Assembly: GCA_903903945.1 (NCBI GenBank)
Contig: CAIVAP010000125.1
Location: 1-44,933 of the forward strand
Source: an uncultured bacterium
Lineage (GTDB): Bacteria; Zixibacteria; MSB-5A5; CAIYYT01
Length of the DNA stretch: 44,933 bases
Direction of reading: 5' to 3'
Shown: one piece after another, positions 26,438-36,350 of the stretch
Layout of the letters: each line of letters begins with the position of its first letter
Numbering within the stretch: the stretch's first letter is position 1
Translations under genes and position numbers: made by a program
The notes under the pieces: generated by a model
Databases searched by the model: none
The model's input: only the letters and a program-made list of their open reading frames with translations
What the model was told of the DNA's origin: nothing

Positions 26438-27640
26438 TCACAGGGATACAGTCAATTTGTAGAACTTCGTGTCATAGAGAGCTTGATTCGGCTCACCACC
26501 GTAACGGGCGTAATCGAAGCGCACATCAAGATTAGCCACCAGCCAACGGAGCCGAACCCGTGAGGAGCGCATGTGCTCAATGATCCTCGTATACTTGATC
26601 AAACCATTGAGACTAAAACCGAGTCCGAGAGTATTGACGTCGGCGCCATAGCTTCCCAGAGGATCATCTTTGAATTTGCCAAGACGTAGATAACAAACCT
26701 CCAGCAGCCCCAACTCCACGCCCCCTTTGAGGAGTTTGCCTTCGTCAAGGTGCGGTTTCTCGATTTCTCCGACAAGCGTCATGTCAACTACCGAACAACC
26801 AGTCTTCACGTATTTGGCATGAAGCGATAATCCTTTGTGGTATCTCTGCGGAAGCATTTCCCCACCCTGAGCGCCGTTCGCGACGACATATGTATATCTT
26901 GGCGTTATCTGCATTGCCGGTGGGGGCTCCAGCAACTTCTGCGGGTGCTTCGAGCGCCAGACTCGCCACAATGGCAATTCTACGGTGATGCCGACGTCTT
27001 CGCCGTTTGCAGCGAAGCTGGAGCTATAACTAGGGCCCTCAGGATACCAGGACTCAGTGACGTCCTCCGTTATTCGCTTGTAGGTGTAGCCGATTCCGAC
27101 GCGGATCAGGTAGTCAGCGCCTATTGCAACAGTATAACAATCTGCGCGGTCGCGTGCGTGCGACACTATCGCCCCTGTACCGAAGTTTAGTTCCAAACGA
27201 GAGAAAGCGAACGCGAGGCTAACGTTCAACAGGGGATTCTTCCCCCAGTGAAGCCGCTGCGACGACATTCCGGCGCTGAGGGTGTACGAATTCAGATGGA
27301 GATCGTCAGTATGTGTCGGCAGCCATTTCGTGCTTTGCGGCGGCCATGCTACCGCAATCGTTCTGTTGAGATGAAACAGCCCGACTCCTCCGGGATTGTA
27401 CAACGCCGATTCTTCGTTCACCAAGTCGATCGCACAAGCCCCCATGCCGTTCGCACGCGCCGAGTTGACTAGATTCAGAAACGGTGAAGCGGCTGTGCCC
27501 ACTTTTTGTTGACACCGTGCCTGTGGAGACCAGAAAGGCAGAATCATGGCCACTATAAGCAATAGCTTCGCCCAGAGTCTAAATCCATTCAGCCGTCGGT
27601 CTGTCGTAAAAATGCTCAAAAGTCGTACTATGCGCGCCAC
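26438..27640 (-). CDS. Predicted outer-membrane beta-barrel protein (PorV/UPF0164-like)
   Basis: Signal-like N-terminus, FLNLVNSARANGMGACAIDLVNEESALYNPGGVG motif and repeated amphipathic strands, ending in VSL. Confidence 0.65.
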   Translation of the reverse strand: MARIVRLLSIFTTDRRLNGFRLWAKLLLIVAMILPFWSPQARCQQKVGTAASPFLNLVNSARANGMGACAIDLVNEESALYNPGGVGLFHLNRTIAVAWPPQSTKWLPTHTDDLHLNSYTLSAGMSSQRLHWGKNPLLNVSLAFAFSRLELNFGTGAIVSHARDRADCYTVAIGADYLIRVGIGYTYKRITEDVTESWYPEGPSYSSSFAANGEDVGITVELPLWRVWRSKHPQKLLEPPPAMQITPRYTYVVANGAQGGEMLPQRYHKGLSLHAKYVKTGCSVVDMTLVGEIEKPHLDEGKLLKGGVELGLLEVCYLRLGKFKDDPLGSYGADVNTLGLGFSLNGLIKYTRIIEHMRSSRVRLRWLVANLDVRFDYARYGGEPNQALYDTKFYKLTVSL

Positions 27641-27793
27641 AAACGATCCCTTCGTAGCTTCAGATTGGCGCTAACAAGATAGCAGAAGATAGACTACTCT
27701 GTCAAGAGATTTTCACAAGTGGAATGAGCCTTAGCTATGGGCGATTTAGACGACAAGGAGGTGAACAGTTGGGCGGGTGTCTGCCTTGGGACG

Positions 27794-28228
27794 CTACTCC
27801 GGCGTCATCCCCAACCGTTGCGCTTCAGCCTCGATAAACCGCTGCAGACCGATGCGGTCGTCCTCGTAGATGTTGATAAACCTCGCGCCAACTTCGTAAG
27901 TGCCGTCAGACAACTTGGCGGCGCGGGTGACCTGGCAGACCGCGGTCAACTCGGAATCGATATCATTTTCGTAGACACGCAAGAATTGTGGGTGCTGTTT
28001 TTTCCAGCGCGGGATAGTGATGGTCATCTTGAACATGTCGTCTTTGTGATAATCGCACTTGGCGACAAACATCAAACCTCCCGCTCCGATATTGCGCGCC
28101 TCACCCAGAGTCTCGGTATCGGCTTTGGCGGCAAACAGAATCTTCTGGGCGGTTAGTTTGCAGTGATTCGGAATACGTACGAACTGACGACGATTCTTGG
28201 CTACTGGTCTTCTGGCTGTAACTGTCAT
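27794..28228 (-). CDS. PilZ domain protein
   Basis: RRQFVRIPNHCKLTAQ...ARNIGAGGLMFVAK...YEVGARFINI matches PilZ RxxxR / (D/N)xSxxG-type layout. Confidence 0.78.
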   Translation of the reverse strand: MTVTARRPVAKNRRQFVRIPNHCKLTAQKILFAAKADTETLGEARNIGAGGLMFVAKCDYHKDDMFKMTITIPRWKKQHPQFLRVYENDIDSELTAVCQVTRAAKLSDGTYEVGARFINIYEDDRIGLQRFIEAEAQRLGMTPE

Positions 28229-28434
28229 ATTCTAAATCCCCAAGTCGGAACGGTTTTTTCCGACCTTATTGAAAGACGATCAACGACGGGCGTTTGCAAA
28301 CGCCTGCGCCTGAACCATGGCCATTATCCGGCCAACACTAATTTTATCGGAGTCTGACACCGCTTTTTAACTGCCTTAGCGCCAGTATTTTCTTGATCAA
28401 CCGAATGGGAACGTGTATCGTATAAGGTTGTGTT

Positions 28435-29301
28435 ATGACTGCTGAACGTCTTCCCAAGCCCAAATGGCTGAAAGTCAACGCGAACTTCGGAGCGGATTAC
28501 CGGCGTGTGCGCGGGTTACTGGCAGAGCACAAACTCCATTCGGTCTGCCAGGAAGCCAATTGCCCCAATATGGGGGAGTGTTTCGAAGCGGGCACGGCGA
28601 CGTTCCTGATTCTTGGCTCTGTCTGCACGCGCGGCTGTGGCTTCTGCGATATCCTCAAGGGCAAACCCAAAATACATGATCTCGGCGAGCCGGAACGTCT
28701 GGCGAGAGCGGTTGCCAAATTGGGTTTGAAACACGTCGTGATTACTTCGGTCACTAGAGACGATCTCGCTGACGGCGGAGCTTCGATTTTCGCTCAAACG
28801 GTCAGCAAGTTGCGGGAGTACGATCCCAATATTCAGATCGAACTGCTGGTGCCCGACTTTCAGGGTTCCAAGACGGCGTTAGACCACGTGCTTGATTCGG
28901 CGCCGGACGTGTTCAACCATAATATCGAGACTGTACCGAGGTTGTATGATACAGTACGGCCAAAGGCGGACTATCGCCGCAGCTTGTCGATCCTGCGTTA
29001 CGCAAAAGGTTCCGGCAGGGTTGCGCTGGTCAAATCCGGCATTTTCGTCGGCATCGGCGAGCGCGAAGACGAGATCAAGCAGACCATGCAAGATATCCGC
29101 GATTGTGGCGTAGACATGCTCACCATCGGTCAATATCTGTCACCGTCGGAACAACACCTGCCAGCTGAAAAATACTATCATCCCGACGAGTTTGTCATGT
29201 TCAAGCGCTGGGGCAATGAAATGGGATTCAGGCATACCGAATCTGGTCCGCTCGTGCGCAGTTCCTACAAGGCGTCTTTTCAGAGCGCCAACCTGATTTG
29301 A
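28435..29301 (+). CDS. lipA: Lipoyl synthase (radical SAM)
   Basis: CQEANCPNMGECFEAGTATFLILGSVCTRGCGFCDI; 288 aa. Confidence 0.97.
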   Translation: MTAERLPKPKWLKVNANFGADYRRVRGLLAEHKLHSVCQEANCPNMGECFEAGTATFLILGSVCTRGCGFCDILKGKPKIHDLGEPERLARAVAKLGLKHVVITSVTRDDLADGGASIFAQTVSKLREYDPNIQIELLVPDFQGSKTALDHVLDSAPDVFNHNIETVPRLYDTVRPKADYRRSLSILRYAKGSGRVALVKSGIFVGIGEREDEIKQTMQDIRDCGVDMLTIGQYLSPSEQHLPAEKYYHPDEFVMFKRWGNEMGFRHTESGPLVRSSYKASFQSANLI

Positions 29302-29305
29302 GAAG

Positions 29306-30229
29306 ATGATTCAGATTTTCTTTGCCAAAGAACTCGGCTTCTGCTGGGGCGTAGAGCGGGCGATCAATCTCGCCGCCAAAGCCAAAAACGACCATCCCGG
29401 GGAAGTAACCATCTTGAAAGAAATCGTGCACAACCGACAGGTGGTAGATTTCTTCAAGCAAAAAGGTGTCGGCCAGGCGGAATCTCTCGACCGCATAGAC
29501 ACCGGCACATTAGTGATCTCGGCGCATGGTCTCAGCCCGAGACTAAAGAAAGAGGCACTAGCCAAAGGGCTTAGAATCGTGGACACAACTTGTCCCCTTG
29601 TGGAGAATGTCCACATCTTCACGCGGCAGTTGATTAACGATGGCTACAAAGTGATCCTCTACGGTGAGCCGGAGCATGATGAGGTGATGGGCGTAATGGG
29701 CATCGATGGAAAGAACATCCATCTGCTGGCGGAATATGATGATATCGACAAGCTGCCCAAGTTCGAGGGCAAGGTCGCGTTGATAACACAGACTACGCGC
29801 GGCGTCAGAGCTTTCGAGCAGGTCAGCGCCCGGATGAAAGAGATTTATCCTGACATCAAGATTGTCAACACCATCTGTGATGCCACCGACAAGCGACAAC
29901 ACGCAATTCATGATTTGGCGCCGAATATGGATATGGTGCTGGTGATCGGGTCGCTCAGCTCCGGCAATTCGCACCGGTTGCGCGATATCGCCAAGCAGCA
30001 CTGTGGCAAGGCCCATTTGATCGACTCGCCGGAAGACATTGACTGGTCGTGGTTTGATAGTTGTCGGAAGGTCGGCATTACTGCGGGTGCTTCGACCCCA
30101 AGCTTCTCGGTAGAACAAATACTCAAGGCGCTCCACGAAAAAGTCGGCATTGACTTGGCGAATTCCGACGCGCGCATTTTCGAATACAAATCATTTGCAG
30201 GATACAGAGATGTTCAACCGGCCTCGTAA
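29306..30229 (+). CDS. ispH: 4-hydroxy-3-methylbut-2-enyl diphosphate reductase
   Basis: ELGFCWGVERAINLA, IVHNRQVVDFF, VDTTCPLVENVH, AGASTPSFSVEQIL. Confidence 0.97.
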   Translation: MIQIFFAKELGFCWGVERAINLAAKAKNDHPGEVTILKEIVHNRQVVDFFKQKGVGQAESLDRIDTGTLVISAHGLSPRLKKEALAKGLRIVDTTCPLVENVHIFTRQLINDGYKVILYGEPEHDEVMGVMGIDGKNIHLLAEYDDIDKLPKFEGKVALITQTTRGVRAFEQVSARMKEIYPDIKIVNTICDATDKRQHAIHDLAPNMDMVLVIGSLSSGNSHRLRDIAKQHCGKAHLIDSPEDIDWSWFDSCRKVGITAGASTPSFSVEQILKALHEKVGIDLANSDARIFEYKSFAGYRDVQPAS

Positions 30230-31271
30230 ACAGACGCGTCAGGTGTCGGTCGGCGCGGTCAAAATCGGCGGCGATACGCCGGTGTCAGTGCAGTCGATGA
30301 CCACCACCGATACCCGCGATATCGACGCGACCGTCAAACAGATCCATCAGCTTGAGGAAGCCGGTTGCGATATTATTCGCGTGGCCGTACTCGACAAAAA
30401 AGCCGCCGAATCGCTGGCGGAGATCAAACGGCAGATCAGTATCCCGCTGGTAGCCGATATCCATTTTCACTACCGGCTGGCGCTAATTGCGGCTGAACAA
30501 GGTGTCGACAAAATTCGCACGAACCCCGGCAATATCGGTGATGACGTCAAGATGGAGACAGTTGTGGCCGCCTGCAAAGAGCGCCACATTCCGATTCGTA
30601 TCGGCGTCAATACCGGCTCGCTGGAAAACGATCTGGTGCAGCAGTACGGTCGCTACAGTCCGGAAGCGCTGGTCGAATCGGCGATGCGTAAGGTGCGACT
30701 GCTGGAGGAAATGGGATTTGAAGATATCGTCATCTCGCTGAAATCATCCGAAGTCGCCGGTATGGTTGAAGCATATCGCCTCATGTCCCGGAAAACTAAC
30801 TATCCGCTGCATCTTGGTGTAACGGAAGCCGGCCCTCTTCAGGCAGGCACGATCAAATCCTCCGTAGCGTTTGGACTGCTGCTGCATGAGGGAATCGGCG
30901 ACACAATCCGCGTTTCCTTGTCAGCCGACCCCGTCGAAGAAGTCAAGGTCGGCAAGAAGATTCTCCAATCGCTCGGGCTGTTCTCCAACATGCCGGAGTT
31001 GGTTAGTTGCCCCACCTGTGGACGCCTGCAAACTGATTTGTTTGGACTGATCGGGCGCGTGGAGAAAGTGCTTGAAGGAATCCACAAGCCGATCAAAGTC
31101 GCCGTTATGGGGTGCAATGTCAACGGCCCCGGTGAAGTGGCCGGCGCCGATATTGGTGTTGTCGGTGGCGCCGACTATCTGTCACTCGTCCGCGATGGCA
31201 AAGTAATCGCCAAACTCCCCCCGGAACAGCTTGAAGAAGCTCTATTAAAAGAGCTTGAACGGTTTAGATAG
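30210..31271 (+). CDS. ispG: (E)-4-hydroxy-3-methylbut-2-enyl-diphosphate synthase
   Basis: VGAVKIGGDTPVSVQSMTTTDTRD, KIRTNPGNIG, SCPTCGRLQTDLF, AVMGCNVNGPGEV; ATG at 30210 overlaps the ispH 3' end by 20 bp. Confidence 0.97.
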   Translation: MFNRPRKQTRQVSVGAVKIGGDTPVSVQSMTTTDTRDIDATVKQIHQLEEAGCDIIRVAVLDKKAAESLAEIKRQISIPLVADIHFHYRLALIAAEQGVDKIRTNPGNIGDDVKMETVVAACKERHIPIRIGVNTGSLENDLVQQYGRYSPEALVESAMRKVRLLEEMGFEDIVISLKSSEVAGMVEAYRLMSRKTNYPLHLGVTEAGPLQAGTIKSSVAFGLLLHEGIGDTIRVSLSADPVEEVKVGKKILQSLGLFSNMPELVSCPTCGRLQTDLFGLIGRVEKVLEGIHKPIKVAVMGCNVNGPGEVAGADIGVVGGADYLSLVRDGKVIAKLPPEQLEEALLKELERFR

Positions 31272-31336
31272 GACTGCCGCTTTTGAATCCTTTTGCAAAA
31301 GACCCGACCGTTGACTTTGGATAAAGAACCTCGGAA

Positions 31337-31486
31337 TTGTCATTGCGAGGAGTCAGGGCGGGTGAGAGTGTGGAGGGGCAATGACGACGAAGCAATCTGC
31401 GCGCCTGCATCGAGAGAGCGCAGATCGAGATTGCTTCGTCGTGCTCCACACCCTACACCACCTCTCCGCACTCCTCGCAATGACAA
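31337..31486. repeat. 150-bp imperfect palindrome with nested inverted repeats (MITE/REP-like)
   Basis: Outer arms TTGTCATTGCGAGGAGT (31337-31353) / ACTCCTCGCAATGACAA (31470-31486), perfect 17 bp; inner arms ACGACGAAGCAATCT (31384-31398) / AGATTGCTTCGTCGT (31428-31442), perfect 15 bp. Confidence 0.85.
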
Positions 31487-31599
31487 GGTCTGGGCTTTTC
31501 AGTATTCCACTTCAAAATCTTACCGGCGCTGGAATCGTTTGGTTGCGCCGCGACAAATTGCTATCTTTGACCAATGACTGTTTTCTTTAAGGAGTAATC

Positions 31600-32100
31600 A
31601 TGAACGTTTTCGAATTTGCGATGAAAATGGAAAAAGACGGGCAGACGTACTATGAGGAGCACGCTGCGAAGGAAACCAGTTCGGCTCTCAAGAAGATCTG
31701 GCAACAACTCGCGAAAGACGAAACCAAGCATTATGAGATCTTCCGCCGCATGAAGGATGGTGAGATCGGCGAGGCTGCCAAGATGGCGAAGGTGACTACT
31801 CAAATCCTCACCGACGTCAAGACCATCTTTGAGGAGCTGGCCGCCAAGAAACAGGAGTTCAAGTTCAGTAGGGGCGTGTTCGAGGCCTGGGAAAAGGCGC
31901 AAGATGTCGAGATTGAGACCGAGGATTTCTATCGCCAGAAAGAGCAGGATGAGAAGGATCCCGAGGTCAAGAAGGCGTTTGGTCTCTTGGCTGACGAAGA
32001 GAATAAGCACGTCAATCTGATCGAGCACGTGCTCGACTTCCTGCATGAGCCCAAGAGCTGGTTGGAAGACGCCGAGTGGAGCAACATAGACAAAATGTAG
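31600..32100 (+). CDS. Ferritin-like / rubrerythrin-family diiron protein
   Basis: FEFAMKMEKDGQTYYEEHAAKET...DETKHYEIF...LADEENKHVNLIEHV: two ExxH-containing helices. Confidence 0.85.
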   Translation: MNVFEFAMKMEKDGQTYYEEHAAKETSSALKKIWQQLAKDETKHYEIFRRMKDGEIGEAAKMAKVTTQILTDVKTIFEELAAKKQEFKFSRGVFEAWEKAQDVEIETEDFYRQKEQDEKDPEVKKAFGLLADEENKHVNLIEHVLDFLHEPKSWLEDAEWSNIDKM

Positions 32101-32111
32101 AGCTTTCGTAG

Positions 32112-32130
32112 GGGCGCACGCCGTGCGCCC
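32112..32130 (+). terminator. GC-rich hairpin, candidate terminator
   Basis: GGGCGCAC-GCC-GTGCGCCC followed by TCTCTTCTATT. Confidence 0.55.
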
Positions 32131-32188
32131 TCTCTTCTATTATCAGCGGGGCACGAACCAGTGTACCGCCACTAACACGGAGCAATCA

Positions 32189-33811
32189 ATGGGTACATAT
32201 CGCATGGCGCAGCCGGTCAATGAACCGGTTCTTAGTTACGTCCCCGGATCGTCGGAACGGAAAAAGCTGGAAGCCGCTCTGACGGACTTGAAATCAAAGC
32301 AGATCGAAGTTCCGCTGGTTATCGACGGCAAAGAGATTCGCACTGACAAGAAAGTCAAAATCACCGCGCCGCATGATCACAACCTCCTACTCGGTTATGC
32401 CTATCATGGCGGCAAAAAAGAAACCGAACTGGCAATCGAGTCGGCGATGCGCGCGCACAAAACCTGGGCGGCAATGCCCAGACATCATCGCGCCGCGATT
32501 TTTCTCAAAGCCGCCGATCTGCTGGCCGGACCCTATCGCTACATCGTCAACGCCGCAACCATGCTGGCGCATTCCAAGAACGCGTATCAGGCGGAAATCG
32601 ACGCCGTCTGCGAGTTGGTCGATTTCTTCCGCTTTAATGCCTACTACATGCAGGTGATCGCCGATATCCAGCCGATCAATCCCGATCCGCTGATCTGGAA
32701 TCGGCTCGACTACCGGCCATTGGAGGGCTTTGTCTACGCCGTGGCGCCGTTCAATTTCGTTTCGATCAATGGCAACCTGCCGACCGCCCCCGCTATGTGG
32801 GGCAATGTGGCGGTCTGGAAACCGGCATCAAGTGTGCTGTATACGTCGCATTTCCTGATGAAGATTCTCATCGAAGCCGGTCTGCCTGCGGGCGTTATCA
32901 ATTTCGTCACCGGTAAATCGAGCGAGATTAGCGAGGTTGTGTTCAACAATGAGAATCTTGCCGGTATCCATTTTACCGGCTCAACTCCGGTGTTCCAGGG
33001 TATGTGGAAAACCATCGGCACGAACATCGCCAAGTACAAATCCTATCCGCGCATCGTCGGCGAAACCGGCGGCAAGGATTTTATCTTCGTGCACAACTCC
33101 GCAGTCCCCGCGCAGGTTGCGACGGCGATTACCCGTGGCGCGTTTGAGTATCAGGGTCAAAAATGCTCGGCGGCTTCAAGAACTTATGCCCCAAAATCGC
33201 TCTGGTCGCAGATCAAAGAGATTGTGCTGAAACAGATCAGCGAGATCAAGATGGGAGACCCCTGCGACTTCGGCAACTTTATGAACGCCGTCATCGACAA
33301 GAGCGCGTATGACAGCATCAAAGCCTATGTCGACTTCGCCAAGACCGCCCCCGATGCCAAAATCATCGCCGGCGGCAACTGCGATGACTCCAAGGGATAT
33401 TTTATTGACGCCACCCTGATCGAAACCACCAATCCGAAATTCAAGACGATGGAAGAGGAAATCTTCGGGCCGGTGATGACGGTCTATGTCTATGACGACG
33501 CCGATTTCGACAAGACGTTAAAGCTGTGCGATGAAACCTCGTCCTATGCGTTGACCGGCGCAGTCTTCGCCACCGACCGTCACATCATACAGGTCGTCGA
33601 GGGCGTCTTGCGCAATGCCGCGGGCAATTTCTATATCAACGACAAACCGACCGGCGCAGTAGTCGGGCAGCAGCCGTTTGGCGGCGCCAGAGCTTCCGGC
33701 ACCAACGACAAGGCCGGCGCGCTCCACAACATGATCCGCTGGACCTCTCCGCGCGCGATCAAAGAGAATCTCCTTCCTCCGACGGATTTCAAGTATCCGT
33801 TCATGGGGTAG
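32189..33811 (+). CDS. pruA: L-glutamate gamma-semialdehyde (1-pyrroline-5-carboxylate) dehydrogenase
   Basis: ALDH family: GETGGKDFIFVHNSA, FEYQGQKCSAASRTY, EEEIFGPVMTVYVY, GQQPFGGARASGTNDKAG; ATG at 32189. Confidence 0.92.
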   Translation: MGTYRMAQPVNEPVLSYVPGSSERKKLEAALTDLKSKQIEVPLVIDGKEIRTDKKVKITAPHDHNLLLGYAYHGGKKETELAIESAMRAHKTWAAMPRHHRAAIFLKAADLLAGPYRYIVNAATMLAHSKNAYQAEIDAVCELVDFFRFNAYYMQVIADIQPINPDPLIWNRLDYRPLEGFVYAVAPFNFVSINGNLPTAPAMWGNVAVWKPASSVLYTSHFLMKILIEAGLPAGVINFVTGKSSEISEVVFNNENLAGIHFTGSTPVFQGMWKTIGTNIAKYKSYPRIVGETGGKDFIFVHNSAVPAQVATAITRGAFEYQGQKCSAASRTYAPKSLWSQIKEIVLKQISEIKMGDPCDFGNFMNAVIDKSAYDSIKAYVDFAKTAPDAKIIAGGNCDDSKGYFIDATLIETTNPKFKTMEEEIFGPVMTVYVYDDADFDKTLKLCDETSSYALTGAVFATDRHIIQVVEGVLRNAAGNFYINDKPTGAVVGQQPFGGARASGTNDKAGALHNMIRWTSPRAIKENLLPPTDFKYPFMG

Positions 33812-33830
33812 GGGTAGATAACTGATTTGA

Positions 33831-33861
33831 ATGCGCGGCAGATGTAATGCCTGCCGCGCAT
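33831..33861 (+). terminator. Strong hairpin after the P5C dehydrogenase gene
   Basis: ATGCGCGGCAG-N9-CTGCCGCGCAT, perfect 11-bp stem. Confidence 0.55.
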
Positions 33862-33981
33862 GAATGCCAAATCCAAAGCAGTATTGACCACTCAACTACT
33901 TCCTTCGTAGTTTCGTAACTTATGTCCAGTCTCCACGTAAACTCTAGTGAACACTGATTCTCAACACGCGAGAAGGTAGCC

Positions 33982-34563
33982 ATGCTGGTATGGACGGTTC
34001 TGAGTAAGTTTGCATTTCTGGTCGGCCTGATCTGGCTCGTGTCTGAAATCGTCCTGGCGCGAGTTACGCTCTCCAAGAGCGACAAAGCGAAAGGTCTGGA
34101 TCGATCTTCGTTACGATTGTTGTGGTCGCTAATAGGCGTGTCCCTTGCCGCAGGAATCTATCTGGGCACCAGAGGCATTGGCTATATTGCCAACAGCAGT
34201 CTGGCGATTTCGGTCGCCGGTCTGGTTCTCATCTTCTTGGGATTGGCCGTCCGTTGGACGGCAATCCTGACCCTGAGAAAACACTTCACCGTCAACGTGA
34301 ATATCGGCGACAGTCATCAGTTGATTGACACGGGAATATATTGGTTCGTGCGCCACCCGGCTTACACGGGGAGCCTGGTATCATTCCTCGGCCTCGGTCT
34401 GACATTCTCCAACTGGCTCAGCACCTTAGTGATCTTCGTCCCCATATTCTTCGCATTTGCCTATCGCATCCGGGTTGAGGAGCAGGCGCTTTGCGAGCAC
34501 TTCGGCGATAAGTATGAACAATACTGCCTGAAAACAAGACGACTCTTGCCGATGATTTACTGA
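33982..34563 (+). CDS. Isoprenylcysteine carboxyl methyltransferase (ICMT)-family membrane protein
   Basis: LIDTGIYWFVRHPAYTGSLVSFLGLGLTFSNW...YRIRVEEQALCEHFGDKYEQYCLKTRRLLP. Confidence 0.87.
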   Translation: MLVWTVLSKFAFLVGLIWLVSEIVLARVTLSKSDKAKGLDRSSLRLLWSLIGVSLAAGIYLGTRGIGYIANSSLAISVAGLVLIFLGLAVRWTAILTLRKHFTVNVNIGDSHQLIDTGIYWFVRHPAYTGSLVSFLGLGLTFSNWLSTLVIFVPIFFAFAYRIRVEEQALCEHFGDKYEQYCLKTRRLLPMIY

Positions 34564-34666
34564 AGTGGCGCCGTTGCAGGATATTTTGTTCCGACGCGTT
34601 TTGCGTCCAGTGTTTCGCTAATTGGTAGCCCAGCCGCGAGGGTGGGAATTTCTTAGGAAGAAAACC

Positions 34667-35416
34667 ATGCCCAAACCCTTGATCATAGCGCATCGCGGAG
34701 ACGTAAAACACTTTCCGGAGAACACGCTCCCGGCTTTCGAGAGTGCGATTGTCAAGGGCGCTGATGCCATCGAGTTTGATGTACACCTGACCAAAAACGG
34801 CGAACTGGTGGTTCACCACGATGACTACCTGAGTCGAGTCGAGCAAGCGACCGGGTATATCGAGACCTACACGCTGCAGCAATTGCAGTCCCTCGATGTC
34901 GGGAGTTGGTTTGACCGACGCTTCGCAGGTCTGAAAATGCCTACCCTTAGCGATGTCCTCGCCTTGGGGAACGCCACTGTTCGTTTCGAGATTGAAATGT
35001 GTACGGCAACGCTACCGTTTCTCGTGGCCGTCATTGAAGCAATTGCGAAGAAGGGCTTGGAGGAACGGGTTGAATTGACCTCGTGGCACCTGCCGCTCCT
35101 GTTCCGTGTGAAAGAAATCAATCCCCGACTCCGCACCGGAATCTTCTTCGAACCGTTTCCAGAGTGGATGCAACTCGTAGAGCGACACGGGCGAATCCTC
35201 AATTGGCTGGTTCTGTCCAAAGCTCAGGTGGCTCACCTGCCACTCTCCCTTATTGACGACGATCTTGTGAGCCGGTTGCATGAGAAAGGGCTCAGAGTGC
35301 ACGGCGCTGACCTGAACTCTGAGGAAGAGATGCAAGCGGCCATCAGGATGCAAATTGACCAGTTTTCAACCGACAACCTCGACCTTGCCCTGAGTTGCAG
35401 AACTCATCGTCCATAG
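34667..35416 (+). CDS. Glycerophosphodiester phosphodiesterase family protein
   Basis: PLIIAHRGDVKHFPENTLPAFESAIVKGADAIEFDVHLTKNGELVVHHDD; ATG at 34667 with AGGAAG upstream. Confidence 0.93.
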   Translation: MPKPLIIAHRGDVKHFPENTLPAFESAIVKGADAIEFDVHLTKNGELVVHHDDYLSRVEQATGYIETYTLQQLQSLDVGSWFDRRFAGLKMPTLSDVLALGNATVRFEIEMCTATLPFLVAVIEAIAKKGLEERVELTSWHLPLLFRVKEINPRLRTGIFFEPFPEWMQLVERHGRILNWLVLSKAQVAHLPLSLIDDDLVSRLHEKGLRVHGADLNSEEEMQAAIRMQIDQFSTDNLDLALSCRTHRP

Positions 35417-35437
35417 GCTGATCCGGCATCAAATTAC

Positions 35438-35463
35438 ACCGGGGGTTGGAAACGACTCCCGGT
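35438..35463 (+). terminator. Rho-independent-like terminator
   Basis: ACCGGGGGT-N8-ACTCCCGGT (9 bp with one G.U) followed by TTCTCTATT. Confidence 0.65.
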
Positions 35464-35561
35464 TTCTCTATTGGTCATCCAAACTACTGGAACCCGGCTT
35501 CCGTTTCGGCGTTCAATGTAGAACAATGGCTGATTGAATTAACCTGCGATTGGAGTACAAA

Positions 35562-36071
35562 ATGGCGTATAAGGACCTACTACTTCCCGAGTTCGACCAG
35601 GAGATGGCAAACACGCGTAAGACTTTGGAACGCGTACCCGACAACAAATTGGGCTGGCAACCGCATGACAAATCGTTCACCATGGGGAAGCTCGCCTCGC
35701 ATCTGGCGAATATTCCAAGTTGGATCGACATGACGCTCAATCAGGACGTTCTCGACATGACCCCGAAGGATGGCAAAGCGTTTACCACTCCTCAAGCCGG
35801 CTCCACTAAAGAACTACTCGAAGTGTTCGACAAGAACGTTGCCGCGGGGCGTGCCGTCATCGCCGCCACTGGTGATGAACAATTTGGCAAACCCTGGTCG
35901 CTGGTAGCCGGCGGGAAGACGCTGTTTACCGCGCCGCGTCTGGCCGTACTGCGGGGTTTTGTGCTGAGTCATAACGTCCATCATCGCGCCCAACTTGGCG
36001 TCTATTTCCGTCTCAACGACATTCCCGTGCCGGCGATTTACGGTCCTTCCGCAGACGAGCAAGGTATGTAA
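35562..36071 (+). CDS. DinB-family protein
   Basis: FTMGKLASHLANIPSWIDMTL, VLSHNVHHRAQLGVYFRLNDIPVPAIYGPSADE; ATG at 35562 with GGAG upstream. Confidence 0.88.
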   Translation: MAYKDLLLPEFDQEMANTRKTLERVPDNKLGWQPHDKSFTMGKLASHLANIPSWIDMTLNQDVLDMTPKDGKAFTTPQAGSTKELLEVFDKNVAAGRAVIAATGDEQFGKPWSLVAGGKTLFTAPRLAVLRGFVLSHNVHHRAQLGVYFRLNDIPVPAIYGPSADEQGM

Positions 36072-36121
36072 CCGCCGGGGACGTATAGATCAAGACGCAC
36101 GCGCATTGGCACTCACAGCGG

Positions 36122-36206
36122 GTAGGTCGAAACCCTCGCGGTTTCGACATTTTTCAGATCGGTTTGCGTTTGACAAAGTGTCGAAAGAACAAACTTCTCG
36201 ACCTAC
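36122..36206. repeat. 85-bp palindromic element
   Basis: Outer arms GTAGGTCGA (36122-36130) / TCGACCTAC (36198-36206); internal hairpin GTCGAAACC-ctcgc-GGTTTCGAC (36126-36148). Confidence 0.75.
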
Positions 36207-36350
36207 TTCATGGGATATCCCGTCCTTGCGCTGAGCATCAATGCAATATGCCTTCACGTCATGGACATTCGCAAATTGACAGTTCAGTTCGTCCGAACCA
36301 TTGTGGTTCTGACGATGGTGCTCGATTGAAACTGCGACAGGGGACATGTC

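Noticed and set aside
26360-26563. 67-aa plus-strand ORF between tadA and the OMP gene
   Set aside because: Mostly antisense to the 3' end of the OMP gene; no RBS or motif support.
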